DNA of 64,000 nt from Hydrangea macrophylla (lineage: Eukaryota; Streptophyta; Magnoliopsida; Cornales; Hydrangeaceae). The stretch is from positions 31,415,501 to 31,479,500 of the forward strand of contig CM066984.1 of the NCBI GenBank assembly GCA_033977485.1. The letters run 5' to 3'. A program made the position numbers and the translations under genes. Shown piece by piece: positions 33,691 to 46,599 of this stretch (the first letter of the stretch is position 1; each line of letters begins with the position of its first letter). The notes below the pieces were generated by a model. That model did no database searches, was not told the DNA's origin, and saw only the letters and a list, made by a program, of their open reading frames with translations.

Positions 33691-34758
33691 TGCACGACAA
33701 TCCCTACTCGAGTGGCCCGGCTTGTTATAATTCTTGCAGACGATATCCAATCGGCAGTTTACCCTGGGGGTTGTGCAGGACTTCGCAATATGCTTGGGTA
33801 CTCCACAGTTATAACATCCTCCAATATTTGACGGTGGGGCCATAAGCAATGAATGAGGTTGTGGCCATTACTGGCGATACTGTTAGGGTTAAAGGTAATC
33901 AGTTTGAGGTTTCTTAGTTCTATCCCAAGTTCTCTTATTGCCTTGATAATTACCCTGTGGTCTCCAACCCTGGGTATTCCTTGATGACGGATTCTAAAAA
34001 CTTTGCTGCCAAAAATTTCTCTATGGCTGGAGTCTACTGTCACTGTGCTGGATATGCATCTTTCTCTATACTCACAGCAAGTCTCACAATCCTTTAAACG
34101 ATTGGTTAAAGTGCCCAATCATCATATATCGCAGGTGGGGGTTCAGTCCCTAGTGAAACCTCTTCACCTTCTTCTGTGGTGTGTTGATCATATGCTAAGC
34201 GAATCTAGACAATCGCTCAAAATAGGTCGTATATTCCCTCACCGTCCAGTTTCCTTGAACCAAACTGAGAAAACTCTTCTCCTGTTGATCTCTCTCATCC
34301 TTTGGGAAGTACTTCTCTAGAAATATTCCTTTGATCGTTCCCCAAGGCATCCGCCTTGTAGCTTCAACTCCTATGGTCGCTCATTTAGCTTTCCACTAAT
34401 CTGCGGTAGCATAAGTAAGCTGAAATGTAGCAAAATGGCACATATCCTATTCATGACACTCCAAGGCTTCAATTATCAGCTCCATCTCCATTAACCATTG
34501 CTCAGCTTTCCATAGCTCAGTTAACCCATCAAACTTCTCTGGGCACAGGTTATGAAAACCTTCGAGTATTTTATCTCTGGTCTATCTCAATGAATATGGT
34601 GTAATAGGGAGTTAGACAGCTTGTTGATTGGTAGCATGGTTATAGGTGTCACCTACGTGCTCCATCTTCTACATAAATGCCTCAAAGACACCTGTTATAT
34701 CCATGCCCTCGAGATTATGAGCTCCTAGTTGTGGTAGATTCCTTCTGGGTCCAACCAT
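33653..34758 (-). pseudogene. Gypsy A Gag
   Basis: Minus strand, from ATG at 34758 (MVGPRRN) to the zinc knuckles at 33849-33680 (CYNCGVPKHIAKSC and a second CKNYNKPGHSSRDC, whose second Cys is changed). The capsid core has WKAEQWLMEMELI, IFLEKYFPKDERD and YFERLSRFA, all shared in order with the intact Gag at 14641-15783. At least eight in-frame stops are visible in the core. The adjacent leader encodes an unusual acidic ORF (next entry). Confidence 0.8.
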
Positions 34759-35752
34759 TATGCTTTAGTGATGTATACCTACAAGAGACCTATCGATTAG
34801 CTAAAAGTCTTCTCGGAGAAACGAAATCAAGATAAGGAGATAATGAGATGAACCATCAGTTCTAAATATCAACTCATGACAACATCAAATCAAAATCATA
34901 CATAGATATCCAAAAAGTACTACTCATATATATATCCCAAAGATGCATCGTAGAGTACACAGTAGTCAAACGGTGTATCACGTGGAACACAACTATTACA
35001 AATACTAAAGTTAGCTATACAACACTACTACTAGTTAACATCTATAAAAAAAAATGGTCAAATAGCTATCTCTCAAGCTCCTAAAAATCATGTGGACGAC
35101 ATGTCTTGATAAAAATAACAAAATCTAAATCCCACAGATCCTGACACAAAACTCATCAGCATCTAATCCAGTTGGTAGTGCCTCATCCTCGGATGCGATG
35201 TCCATCTCCATAGGTGGATCATCCTTTACAGGTGCAGCGAGACCTCCAACTACCACTCCAATATCCCAATCCCCTACCATCATCTCATCAACATCCATAT
35301 CCTCAATATTAAATGCTGGCCTTGCAACATCAACGACTACCACAAAAAATCCTCTAACTAAGGCCATAGCCTCCACTAGCTCAGCCTCTCCTACGATGAA
35401 TCCATCCGGCTATGCGACCATCTGTGCTACCCATTCTACTGCCATATTGGCAATGCCTGCATTTATAATATTGGCCCCGATGGTAACTCAGACACAATAG
35501 GTATCTCAGGTATGGTTACCTCCTTTGGCTCCTCGTCCCCTACAACCTCATCTCCCTTAGCTATCGCAACATTGCCGCCTACTATGGCATCCATCTCTAT
35601 CGGCTCTGGATCCTCTAGGTCCTCATTTGAGTCCTCTGGCTCTGGATCCTCATCGGGAACATACTCTGGCTCCTCATCGTCCATAGGCTCCTCCTCTCCA
35701 CCCCCGTCTATCCTCATTAGGATGCTCATCTTCTGCCTCAGCATCTTGTGTT
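34759..35752 (-). pseudogene. Gypsy A acidic leader ORF upstream of gag
   Basis: Minus strand. Two long frames precede gag. The one at 35463-35744 is very acidic (EEEPMDDEEPEYVPDEDPEPED) and the one at 35125-35376 also carries Asp/Glu-rich segments. The coding signal continues across the copia insertion into 55876-56240, where HRGPIPPAPAAQ and PEDPKLEPIQDDE are read. The frame shifts by one near 35705. It would have been an extra protein or Gag leader of at least 200 residues between PBS and gag. I do not recognise a domain. The plus-strand Ser/Thr-rich frames here are its shadows. Confidence 0.55.
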
Positions 35753-35757
35753 GGATC
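35753..35757. repeat. TSD GGATC of the copia element (partner GGATT at 55871)
   Basis: GGATC directly precedes TGAAGGAAAA; GGATT directly follows ...CCCAACA at 55871-55875. One mismatch, compatible with decay. Confidence 0.75.
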
Positions 35758-37228
35758 TGAAGGAAAAATTAGGTTTAAAACAATTTGGAATGCACAGCAA
35801 AAATATTAAGTTCCAATAACTTATTGGTATGCCCGAATGTACTACCCATTAATTCTATAGATGTGTATAAGAGGGGAATAAGAAATTATACCTCAGGTCT
35901 TGAACCCAATTCTGATTTTCTTTCTCCTTGATGGTGCAGTAGCCTACACTAGGTTGTCTTCATTCTTATGTCTCCTATGAATGCTTCCCAAAAAGGCTAG
36001 AGATGGTGGGAACTCTAACGGGAGGATAAGAAGGCTTAGGAAAAACCTAAATAGTCTCTACAGCTTTTGTATATGAAAAACGACAATTATTAAACCCTGT
36101 ACGCAACTGCCCTATTTATAGATTTCCAAAATCGACTTTAACCATCGACCGATCAAACACATTTCAATCGCTTGAACCTGCCTAGACTTTAATATTTCAA
36201 AACCTATTCGATCGATCGAACCTGTCATGACAAGATCCTCTTGATCCTTTCCAAGCATCCTAGCAGAGCTAAGAGTGGGACCTCCTAGGCTCTTTATTAT
36301 TGGCTCAGATCAGTTGTTAATTCCCATGACCAAACTCTTTGATCAGCAAACTAACCAACTTATCAGTCAATGTTTACTCCACTATAAAACGATAACTAAA
36401 CTCCAATGTGAAAGAACATTTCCGAAGCTGTAACTAGACTTGTATGGTGTACTAATGTCCCTTTACCGTCAGAATTCGTAATCATATTCAGGTAGCCAAA
36501 TTCCTGTTACTGTCAACCAGAATCATGAATACTTCTTTTATTCTTTGAGTCCCATTCACCTCTTATGATTACCAAGCATGTTGATAACACTTATCAATAA
36601 GACTGCAGTTGTCAGTAATCAACTTGGTGACATTCTCTAGGGAATGCTTACTCTGAATCAAAGGGTAGATTCTATCTTGACAATATATGTTCATAACCCT
36701 ATGAACATGACATACCCAAGATACCCAGGCGTTGATCTTATACAGACCTCACTGATTGGTAATTCAAAGCAGCCATATCCACACTCTGTGTTCATAATCA
36801 TTTCAAGATTGAGAACATGTACCTTATATAAGTTATGAGTTCCTATCGACTGTTGACAATCTTAAATGTCAATAGGAAAGCTCAGGTCCGTCAATGTACT
36901 ATAAGCACTAGAATATTAACTAAGAGTTACACTTTAGTGATTGAGATTAATCACTCCATCCAATGGGGGTTAATCATGCTACAACGTTAACCTGATGAGA
37001 TATTCAGTCTCATCATCCACTATGACAAGTTCTATGTATCAAAGAATATTAATTCGTATCTCACTTGTATGTATCCCATACATACACGATTTACCTATTA
37101 GGATACTTAAGGATTAAACAATCATCTCATGAAAGAAACATACACAATGAAATGTATAGCTGATTTCCATATATTAAAATTTCAATGTCTCATACATAAA
37201 GTAATGGTTTGAGGGAACAAACCCAACA
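35758..37228 (-). repeat. Copia 3' LTR
   Basis: 1,471 bp, plus-strand start TGAAGGAAAAATTAGG, end ACCCAACA. It aligns with 45130-46055 plus 54972-55509 (about 1,464 bp). A TATA-like box (minus, CTATAAATA type) is at 36112-36120 and at 45483-45492 in the other copy. A cluster of ATCGACCGATCAAA and TTCGATCGATCGAA-type palindromic motifs lies at about 36131-36229. Confidence 0.9.
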
Positions 37229-37242
37229 AACTCCCACTTGCA
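37229..37242 (-). other. Copia polypurine tract
   Basis: The minus strand reads GCAAGTGGGAGTT immediately before the LTR start TGTTGGGT. This is a standard copia PPT. Confidence 0.8.
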
Positions 37243-38800
37243 CTCACAACCATACTGGACTACATCTGAGACCTAAACTATCTAGATGATGATCAAAGAC
37301 CTTTTATGGCAAGGCCTTTGTAAACGGATCAATAAGATTGTCAATAGTGGCAATCTTGGTGATAGTCACATCTCCACGTTGAACAATATGTCGGATAAGA
37401 TGATATTTTTGCTCTAAGTGCTTTCTCTTCCTGTGGTTCCTTGGCTCCTTGGACTATGCCACTGCCCCACTATTATCATAATAAAGCGTAAGAGGTGACA
37501 AAGACGCTAGTACCACCTCGAGCTCCATAAGGAGCTTTTTGAGCCAAACAGCTTCCTTTGCAGCTTCATAAGCAGCACATACTCAGCTTAAGTAGTTGAG
37601 TCTGCAATATATTTCTGCTTAATGCTCCTCTAACTAGCAGTACCACCTCCCAAGGTAAAGAGATGATCGGACGTCGACTTCCTTGAATCGTTATCTGACA
37701 TAAAGTTTGAGTCAGTGTATCCCACTGGAATTAACTCACTACCACCATACATAAGCATGTAATCTTTAGTCCTTCTCAAGTACTTAAGAATGTGCTTAAT
37801 GGTTGTCCGGTGCTCTGGACCTGGAATCGATTGACATCTACAAACCATGCCAACGGCAAAGCAGATATCTCGTCTAGTGCATAACATCGAATACATAAGA
37901 CTTCCCACTGCCAAAACATAGGGAATTTTTGTCATGCGATTCCTCTCCTCCTGTGTATTTGGACACTGGTCCTTGGAGAACTCTAAACCATACCTGAAAG
38001 CTAACATACCTTTCTTCGAATTATCCATTGAAAACCTAGTTAGTACATTATCGATATAACCAGCTTGAGATAATCCCATTATCTTTCACTTACAATCCCG
38101 AAAGAGTTTTATCCCAAGGATATAGCTCGCCTCTCCTAGATCCTTCAAATCGAAAGTACTAGCTAGCCAAACCTTAACCATTGATAACACCGCTACATCT
38201 TTCCTAATGAGTAGAATGTTGTCAACATAAAGTACAAGAAAAGCCACCACTTTTCCTTCACACTTCTTGTATACACAAGGTTCATCCAGATTCTGTATGA
38301 AACCAAACAATTTGACTGCTTGGTCAAAATGTATGTTCCAACTCCTGGATGCTTGCTTAAGCTCATAAATGGACTTTTGTAAATTACATACCAAGTTACC
38401 TTTTCGACCAGCTATGAACCCTTCTGGTTGCTACATATAGATGTCCTCCTCAAGATTGCCATTCAAGAATGCAATCTTAACGTCCATCTGCCAGATCTCA
38501 TAATCTAGGCATGCAGCAGTGGATAAGAGTATTCTGATGGACTTGATCATGGCTACCGGCGAGAAGGTTTCCTCGTAGTTAATGCCCTCCCTCTGAGTAT
38601 AACATTTCGCTACAAGCCTGGCCTTAAAGGTGTCAACCTTTCCATCAGATCTTCTTTTCCAGTTATAGACCCACTTACAGCCAATGTGTTTAATATTGGC
38701 TAGAAGTTCCATAAGATCCCAGACCTAATTGGAATCCATTGATTCCAATTCAGCCTTCATAGCTTTAACTCAATGAGCTGAATCAACATCAGTCATTGCC
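37243..38800 (-). pseudogene. Copia reverse transcriptase and RNase H
   Basis: Minus strand. RT starts near 38712 with IGCKWVYNWKRRSDGKVDTF, KARLVAK and YEETFSPVAMIKSIRILL, then MDVKIAFLNGNLEEDIYM and the palm motif LYVDNILLI (38086-38394). The second catalytic Asp of the usual YVDD is Asn here. The RT end and linker follow (37630-38079: LAVGSLMYSMLCTRRDICFAVG, LRRTKDYMLMYGG, then GYTDSNFMSD, an RNase H start with its first Asp). RNase H decays to 37243. Stops and frame changes separate the pieces. Confidence 0.85.
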
Positions 38801-38929
38801 TCTTCATATATGGCAGGATCATATTTAGATTCTATGGAGACAACTTCAAAATTTCTCCTAAGACCATGTATCCATCAGGCTGGCTGATAATCCTCCCACT
38901 ACGACGAGATACCGGTGTGAAAATGGGTG

Positions 38930-40232
38930 AAGAAGTAGTATTTTCTTGATTTACATTGTTATGAACTGCAGGTTAGACTGAGGGCACTCCTTTTATCTCT
39001 CTCAGATCTATCCTTCCTATAGGTTTATGGTTCATGATATAATCATCCTCTAAGAAAATAGCATTCATACTAATAAACACTTTATGTTCTCTTGGATCAT
39101 AAAAATACGATCCATAAGTACCTTTTGGATACCCTACAAAATAACATACTTTCGATCTAGAATCCAACTTGCTCATCTTTCCTTTCAGCATATGTGACGG
39201 ACACCCCCATATCCAGAGATGTTGCAAAGAAGGCTTGCACCCAATCCACATCTCTCATGGTGTCCTGGGAACAGATTTGCTTGGTACTAGATTTAGTATG
39301 TATGTAGCAGTTTCCAAAGCATAACCCCAAAGAAATAATTATAACTTCGAATAACTCATCATCGACCTAGTCATGTCTAAAATAGACCAATTCCTTATCT
39401 CCGCTACACCGTTCTGCTGCGGCGTACCAGGTGTAGTCAACTGTGATAGAATCTCATTCTATACGAAGTGACCAATATACTCATTAGAGAGTTATTCACC
39501 ACCTCGATCAGATCGAATGGCTTTGGTATATGTGCCCAATTACTTCTCCACTTTAGCCCTAAACTTTTTGAACTTTTCAAAGGCTTTAGACTTGTGCTGC
39601 ATTAGGTACACATATCCATACCTAGAGTGGTCATCAGTAAATGTTATGAAATACTCATAACCACCCCGTGCTCTAATATTTATTGGTCCACGCACATCTG
39701 TATGAACTAATTCCAACAATGCATTGGTACTGTTGCCCTTTGAAGGAAAGGGCCTTTTGGTCATCTTACCATCCAAACAAGACTCGTAGACTTCCATTGG
39801 TTTGAGAACAAAATGGCCTGAGACTCCTTCTTTGACTAGTCTGCCAATCCTATTTAGATTAATATGGCCAAGCCTCACATGCCAAAGCCTTGTTGGATTA
39901 GTGGAAGGTTCCTTTCTCTTAGATGGTAAAGTTACCACTGAGTTATTAAGTTCTATACAGGAGTCTTTAGAAATATTAGGAGTAATCACATACAAGCCAT
40001 TAGTTTTAACACCAGAACATGTAAAAGAAATATTTCTTTTAATGACAACACCTGTTCCAAAATGAAAAGAATAACTATTATTTGATAAATTTGAAACTGA
40101 AATTAAATTACGTCTCATTAAAGGGACGTAAAGTACATCTGATACAACTATTGTCTTATTGTCCAAAAACTCTAAAACTACTACGCCTATAGCAACTGTG
40201 GAAACGGTTACGCTAGAACCCAGAGTCAGCAC
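38930..40232 (-). pseudogene. Copia GAG-pre-integrase and integrase
   Basis: Minus strand. At 40232-39540: DVLYVPLMRRNLISVSNL is the protease/GAG-pre-integrase junction, LWHVRLGHINLNRIGRLVK the HHCC zinc start, and LELVHTDVRGPI plus FITFTDDHSRYGYVYLM the first part of the integrase core with its Asp. The second part decays (39530-39260) and resumes at 39251-38973 (WGCPSHMLKGKMSKLDSRSKVCYFVGYPKGT), the C-terminal copia integrase signature. Broken by several stops. Confidence 0.85.
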
Positions 40233-40259
40233 GATCTTCCCATCACTGCATTTCCTGGT

Positions 40260-40900
40260 TAATCTGAACCCTTACAACAAATTACAGATATGGTTTGTCG
40301 CACCATAATCAATGCACCAAGTGTTTGAAGTATCCGTTATAAAACTTACTTCAATCACATGTGATTCAATCATACCTTGAACTATTGTAGCTAAGAATTC
40401 TGGGCAGTTCCTTTTCCAGTGGCCCTTCTCATCGCATTAGAAACACTTTCCTTTGCCTTGGCCACTCACCTTCCCTTTGCCCTTACCTTTTCCCTTAGAT
40501 TTTGCAATATTAGGGACTGGTCCAACACTTGGACCACCAGTGCCAGCCTTCTTCTTCCCTTTCTTGCCTTTTGGTGTAGATCGGGAGGAAGAAGAGTTTT
40601 TCTCAACGTTCAAAACGTTGACCCTAGGTTTGATCACCCCTTTTGCTGCCAATAAAGAACTCATTAATTTGCTCATAGAAATATCCATTTTATTCATATT
40701 ATAGTTGAGTTTAAATTGAACAAATGACGGCGACAGTGTATTGAGGATCATATCAACTTGGGTCTATGCATCAATGTTGGCACCTAGGGTCTCCAGCTTG
40801 TTCAAATAACCAATCATTTTTAAAACATGTTCTTTGACTAGAGTCCCTTCCGACATCTTAGCACTCATTGTCTTCTACATGCAAGTAGTAACAATATAAT
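40260..40900 (-). pseudogene. Copia Gag, C-terminal half
   Basis: Minus strand. MILNTLSPSFVQFKLNYNMNK and MDISMSKLMSSLL belong to the copia Gag (UBN2-type) core. A Lys/Gly-rich basic stretch (KGKKGKKKAGTGG, KGKGKGKGK) and the zinc knuckle CF-stop-CDEKGHWKRNC follow, with a stop inside the knuckle at about 40437. The N-terminal half of the usual Gag is not found upstream of about 40900, so the gene is also truncated by deletion. Confidence 0.75.
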
Positions 40901-41439
40901 TAAATGTCAATCATAACCAAGCACATAAAACAAAAAACTAAAATTAAAACAAAAGCATTCATATGCCTCTATCTCCCATGGCTCTATCTTTATAGAACCT
41001 CCTTCTTGGTTTGATTGCCTCTAGCTCTATCTTCATGGACAACGACTTGCTTCTCCATCCTCATGAATTTTCTAATTCTATTACATTGGACCTATGCTTC
41101 TTTCAAAGCTTACAATTTATCTAGAAATAGAAATAAACAACAAGAAAAAAGAAAAAAAAAAGAAGAAGAAGAAGAAGACTAGGAAAACCGGTGCGACTTT
41201 CATTTTCATATGATTGAAGTTACAGTGCCCTTTTCACATGCCTTAAAACCAAACCAAAAATTAAAACATCAAACACCAATCTCAAACATTCAAACACAAA
41301 ATTCAAAACTTTCTTGGTGCCATGGGAGATAGAAACTAATCTTGCTGCAAGAAGGTTAGTTGTACATCCACATATATAACAAATATATATAATCCATTAG
41401 AACCATCAATTAATTTACACAGTACATAAAATCTTTACG
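40901..41439. other. Copia leader, left part
   Basis: Noncoding. It includes an AAGAAG-rich run near 41135-41177. No gene seen. It continues after the solo LTR at 44658-45114. Confidence 0.5.
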
Positions 41440-44400
41440 CACTGTGTAGACACCCCATTTTTTCGGCTATAAAATCTAGGAGACCCATATCTTGGTGGTT
41501 CACAATGATCGAAAAAGACTCAAAAAGGACTCACGGAAGTTGGTTCTATTTCTTAAAATGCTCAGAATGACCAAAATACCTCTAAAAGCCCAAAAAACTC
41601 CCAGATTTAGACCAAAAGTTTTGGAAACATGATACATTGTAATAAAATTGATTAAATGAGTTTCAAAGCAAAATTGGGTAAAATCGTCAGCTCTCAAAGT
41701 CCCCTAGAACTCCTGGAAGTTCGCGGAAAGTCCCCGTTGATCGGTATGACCAGGTTTGATCGAAATCAATCAAATTCTCCAAAAAGTTCTGAGATCATTG
41801 TAGATCATGTGAAAAGTACTAAAATAAGTCTTAAAAGAAAATTGGACAAAAACGTCAGCTCCCGGGAGCTCCCAGAGGTTCCCAAAACTTCTTGGAAATC
41901 CTGGGTTTGACCGATTTGACCTAAAAGTGGAATTTGAAACCGGAGTATCGTATCATTTTTCAAACATTTTTCATGGATACTAGAGGTCAATATCTTTCCA
42001 ATGGTATATCGCATATAATTTTTGGATTTAAAATGAATTTATTATGAATTTTTGAAGGTGAAAAAGGCGATCAAATTGATTTTATCGCGAATACCGAAAA
42101 ACTTTTCAAGGTGACCCATCTCCAAACTATTTTTTATGGAAAGTAGACTCCATTACCTTTTCAACGGTATATCACAATCTCAATTTAGAGTTTGTACGCA
42201 TTTTTTGTGAATTTCGGACGAAATAGGGCCTTTTTGCAAATATCAAAAATTTTAGGGGCCTAAATATAAATTTCTGCGCGTCTGAGCAGCAGTGCCACAA
42301 TAACACTGGGTCATTGCCATGGTGGCACATGGCCAGTGCCGCGGTGGCAGAATCCATTTTTGTAATTTATTTTGGGGATCAAATTTAATAATTAAAGACC
42401 AAAACGATGTAGTTTTATGTTCACAGATGTTTGGGACCAATGTGAGCACTTTCTAAATCCCAAAACCACCCCAAATTGGCCTATATAAACCCCCCTTTGC
42501 TCTTTATTTTAGGGGGGACCAAGTGCAAAGTTTGAGAAAATTGTAGAGAGAAAAAGAGATAGAGATGGGTTTAGAAGAGAGAAAGGGAGCTTCTACCACT
42601 GATTTTCTCTAAGAAAGTGAGTTCTAATATTGTTTTCTTCCATTATCTCTAATATACTTCACATTCAAATACCCCCCCCCCCCCCAATCACCATACTTGA
42701 GCATTTTGGAGTTAGGATGCTACTTCCATGTCCAAATGTCAATATCTATGAGTGAAACACCAAGTTACAAGTCCAATATCTCAATGATCATCATCTATTG
42801 ATTGCTTATTTGATTGTTTACATATAATGTTCATCTCACCTTACCTCATTTCTTTTTTATTTTTCTTTATTTACTTACTAGTTCATCATCATCTAGATGA
42901 TGACATGGTGTTTGAGGTGAGTGAATCCTTCTGGATAGTAGCTCTTAACCTCAAAAACATGTTTGAAAGATGATGATTCCAACTTCAATACTTTCAAGGT
43001 ATTCTTGAAGTTATGCTCAAATGAAAACAAATCTCACCAACAATATTGGAAGTTCTTGACTTGAGTATGATGTTGGTTTTCCAAGTGTTTTAAATCCCCT
43101 TTTAGTGTTAGAAATATGCTTTCAAAACCCCTATTTCAAAACCCCTATAAAAACCCCCAATATTTGGATTCCAAAAAATAAACCTTGTTTTCTCAAGAAA
43201 TCTTCAAAACAGTGAATGATTTGAGTTCAAATATTTCTCTAGAACTCAATACTCAATGTATGGATGCAAGATCACTTGGAAAGACTTCCTAACTCATTAC
43301 AGAGCACCCATGATTTTTTGTTTGGCTTGGAAACACTTGAAAGGGGTCCATTTGGACCCAAACATTCCTTTCAAACATTCTGCTTTTGTTTTCAGACAAC
43401 TTTTCCAAATTGAGTGGTCCCAACCCATTTTTCCCTTGAACTTTAGTGACTTAGGGACCTTTGTGTATAATACAAGACTCCAAATGTTTTTATTTCATTT
43501 TTTAAGATTTTTCAACATTTCAGTCGACAGTGCGGACTTTATTTCTGAGTAACCTCTATTGTTTATATTATTTCTCTCAATCTGTAATAGTTATTGGAGA
43601 TTGGCTTTTTGATATGTCTTCTAGACACAATAAGGATGATCTCCATTAAAAAATCATGAACTAAAAACATTTCTAACCCCACTTTTCATTTTTCACAAGA
43701 TTAAGTCACTATTATTTCCACTATTCACAGCAAGTGTACTTTTACTTTCATTCTTGGGTTTGATGCTTGCATACAATCTAAATTAGTTCATCTCCTAGGA
43801 AGTGGTCCATACTATATTTGTACATATCCCAAGATGATTTCCCCCATGCATTCATTCATCTTCTAGACTTCTAAGTCACTTTAGAAAATCCATGTACACA
43901 AACACACTATAACCTTTGCACATTCTAGGATCATACATTGCATCCATGCAAGATTTCGAGTTTTTGTGACTCTTAATCTAAGAAGATTATAAGGAATGAA
44001 CTTAATCATACGCTAATGCTTCCCCTCAATCTAATCTTCCTTTCTCATCCGTCCCGGGGATTGAGAGGTCTCCTTTTCTCAAAGATTAACATGCATCATG
44101 CTAGTTTGCTAAGCATATTTTTGAATTCTTTGATTATTTGTTTCAAGAACAATCCATGTCCCCTCCTAGATTAGGAAAACTAGATTACTTGATATGTGAT
44201 TAGAAAATTTTTCGTAGGTTTTTTTTGTTTAATCTTTCACCTTTGCATTGTGTGATATTTGGCTTAGATCTTATAAATGATATCTTATCTTTTGATCTTC
44301 CATTTCAAGATTCTTATGTAATGTAATATACTATCATAGTATTAATTGTCGAACTAAACATGGTAAAATATGATTATTTGGATGCTAATTGAGGCCCGTG

Positions 44401-44657
44401 GAGAGATGGGGCGAGTTGAGGGTGCTTTAGTCATGACAAAGGTTCCTTCCTCTCTCGTACCAAAACCCCGAGCCAAGTTCTTTGGTTATGAGGGCCAGTG
44501 CCCTTTATCCGTTTGGGTGAGTCAAAATTAGGTTTCTTGGTTCTTTAAAGACCAAGTGGCAACTCTGTATCTGTTTTCAACAGACATTTTCTTTTGATCC
44601 AAATCAATTTCAAAACAAACAAAGAGTAGATGACCGATTCCATGTGTCCACACACTG
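41440..44657 (+). mobile_element. Solo LTR with TSD CACTG
   Basis: A 3,208-bp LTR (41445-44652) flanked by CACTG on both sides (41440-41444 and 44653-44657). It starts TGTAGACACCCC and ends GTGTCCACA. The start matches that of the Tat LTR in this window (TGTAGACACCC on its own sense strand), and its length is similar, so it is probably a diverged Tat-type LTR. No internal region is present: it is the product of LTR-LTR recombination. A TATA-like box (CTATATAAACC, 42480-42490) shows plus orientation. It also holds a roughly 175-bp diverged tandem repeat (about 41655-41930), a cluster of GTGCCAC/GTGGCAC motifs (42288-42353), and a poly-C run near 42672-42686. No ORF with homology. Confidence 0.85.
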
Positions 44658-45114
44658 ATTTAGAACATTAAAACAGCATCTAACTTCTATGTCACACTAC
44701 GATCGATCGAATACCATTCGATCGCTCGAACCTTCAATCGATTGAATATTGTTCAATCGCTTGAACATTCAATTTCATAGAATAATTTGAAAAAATTCTA
44801 GAATAATTTATAATTTAAAACGTATAATTTTAAAATCTTTTGAATTTGTGAAAAGTACGCCTGGATATAAAATCATTCTCGATTGATCGAATAAAATCAG
44901 GTTCGATTGAATGAAGGTCCTTCGATCGCTTGAGAACAGTAGGTTCTCGATCAATCGAACCCATCATACATCCCATGCATTCACAGATTTGTATTCTGAT
45001 GCAACAACACTGTAAAAATAGATCTATGATGATACAGTTTTGAAAACAATCCTAAAATCAACATGCAAATCAAAAATAGTGATCCAAAATGCATCTATAT
45101 ATCCAAATAAACAT
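44658..45114 (-). other. Copia leader, right part, with palindromic motifs
   Basis: Noncoding. It contains a dispersed cluster of CGATCGATCG, TTCGATCGCTCGAA, TTCAATCGATTGAA and TTCAATCGCTTGAA motifs (44700-44965), the same style as in neighbouring LTRs. Confidence 0.6.
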
Positions 45115-45127
45115 GGCTCTGATACCA
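45115..45127 (-). other. Copia primer-binding site, initiator tRNA-Met
   Basis: The minus strand reads TGGTATCAGAGCC, two bases after the LTR end. Canonical. Confidence 0.92.
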
Positions 45128-46050
45128 ATTGAAGGAAAAATTAGGTTTAAAACGATTTCAAATGCACATCGGAAAGATTAAGTTTCAATAACTTATTAGT
45201 ATGCCCGGATCTACTACCCGTTAATTCTATAGATGCGTATAAGAGGAGAACAAGAAATTATACCTCAGGTCTTGAACCCAATTCTGATTTTCATTCTCCT
45301 TGATGGTGTAGTAGCTTCTACTAGGCTATCTTCACTCTTATGTCTCCTATGAATGCTTCCCGAAGAGGCTAGTGATGGTGGAAACTTTAACGGGAGGATA
45401 AGAAGGATTGGAAAAAACCTAAATAGTCACTGTAGCTTTTGTGTAAGGAAAAACAACGATTATGAAACCTATACGCACCTGCCCTATTTATAGATTTCCA
45501 AAACCGACTTTAACCTTCGACCAATTGAACACATTTCGATCGCTCAAACCAGCCTAGACTTCAATCGATCGAAACCTATTCGATCTATCGAACCTGTCAT
45601 GACCAGATCCTCTTATGCCTTTCCAAGCATCCAAGCGGAGCTAAGAGTGGGACCTCCTAGGCACATTATTGTTGGCACAGATCAGTTGTTAATTCCCATG
45701 TCCAAACCCTTTGATCAGCAAACTAACAAACTGATTAGTTAACATTTACTCCACTATAAAATGATAACTGAACTCCAACGCAAAAGAACATGTCCGAAAC
45801 GGTAACTAGACTTGTATGGTGTACTAATGTCCCTCTACTGTCAGCATTCATAATAATATTCAGGTAGTCGAATGACTAGTTACTATCAACCTGAATCATG
45901 AATACTTCTTTTATTCCTTGAGTCTCATTCACCTCTCATGATTACCAAACATGTTGATAATACTTATCTTGCAGTTCTCGGTAATAAACTTGGTGACATT
46001 CTCAAGGTAATGCTTACTCTGAATCAAAGGGTAGATTCTATCTTGACAAT

Positions 46051-46055
46051 ATATG
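46051..46055. repeat. TSD ATATG, left copy, of gypsy B
   Basis: It matches ATATG at 54967-54971. Choosing this TSD gives ungapped alignment of both LTR starts (TAAAACATCC and TATAACACCC). Confidence 0.85.
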
Positions 46056-46588
46056 TAAAACATCCACTTTTGTGTTATTGCATTTGTATCATATTGTCAT
46101 GCATGATAATGTGATGTGGCGTGTCCTATGACACATGGTTGAGTGAGTTTCGACTCACGAGTTGATTTGGGTGTCTGTATTAGAAAACCCTCTGAAACTG
46201 TGGTGATTTAGAATTTTGTTGTTGTGACGTCTCTCCGAGTGTGAGACGGTCACTGTGGAATACTTTAAATGTCTATCTAAAAATAAATGTTTACCTGTGT
46301 ATTTCAATATCTGTATAATTTTCTGTTGTAGAATTTATTTCTGTTGTTAGATTTAGTATCCTGGTGAGGACGAATTAACACGCTATTAATTTGGTAGGCT
46401 AATTAGCAACTTCGAAAACGTCATATAGAAATTTGCGTTTTAGCAACCAAACAAAACTTAGTCGAAAACTTTTATAATTTTGAGGTTTCACTCGTAAAGC
46501 TATGAATAAGCTGTATAGGAAGTTTCAGAGACTGATTAGGAGTTTTGAAAACTCGCGGGGAGGTAAACGTAATTCCCCGAGAATGTTG

Positions 46589-46599
46589 CCTATATATAG
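46589..46599 (+). promoter_or_regulatory. TATA-like box of gypsy B LTR
   Basis: CCTATATATAG, repeated at 53464-53474 in the 3' LTR. Likely core promoter. Confidence 0.55.

Noticed and set aside
35198..35760. Ser/Thr-rich plus-strand frames suggesting a secreted protein
   Set aside because: Reverse translation of the acidic leader ORF on the minus strand; no signal peptide or domain supports them.
42672..42686. Poly-C run as a quadruplex signal
   Set aside because: A single C run of about 15 cannot by itself form the usual four-tract arrangement; most likely simple slippage.
43256..43552. 98-residue plus-strand ORF in the solo LTR
   Set aside because: No domain, and the position inside an LTR with no conserved copy makes chance likely.
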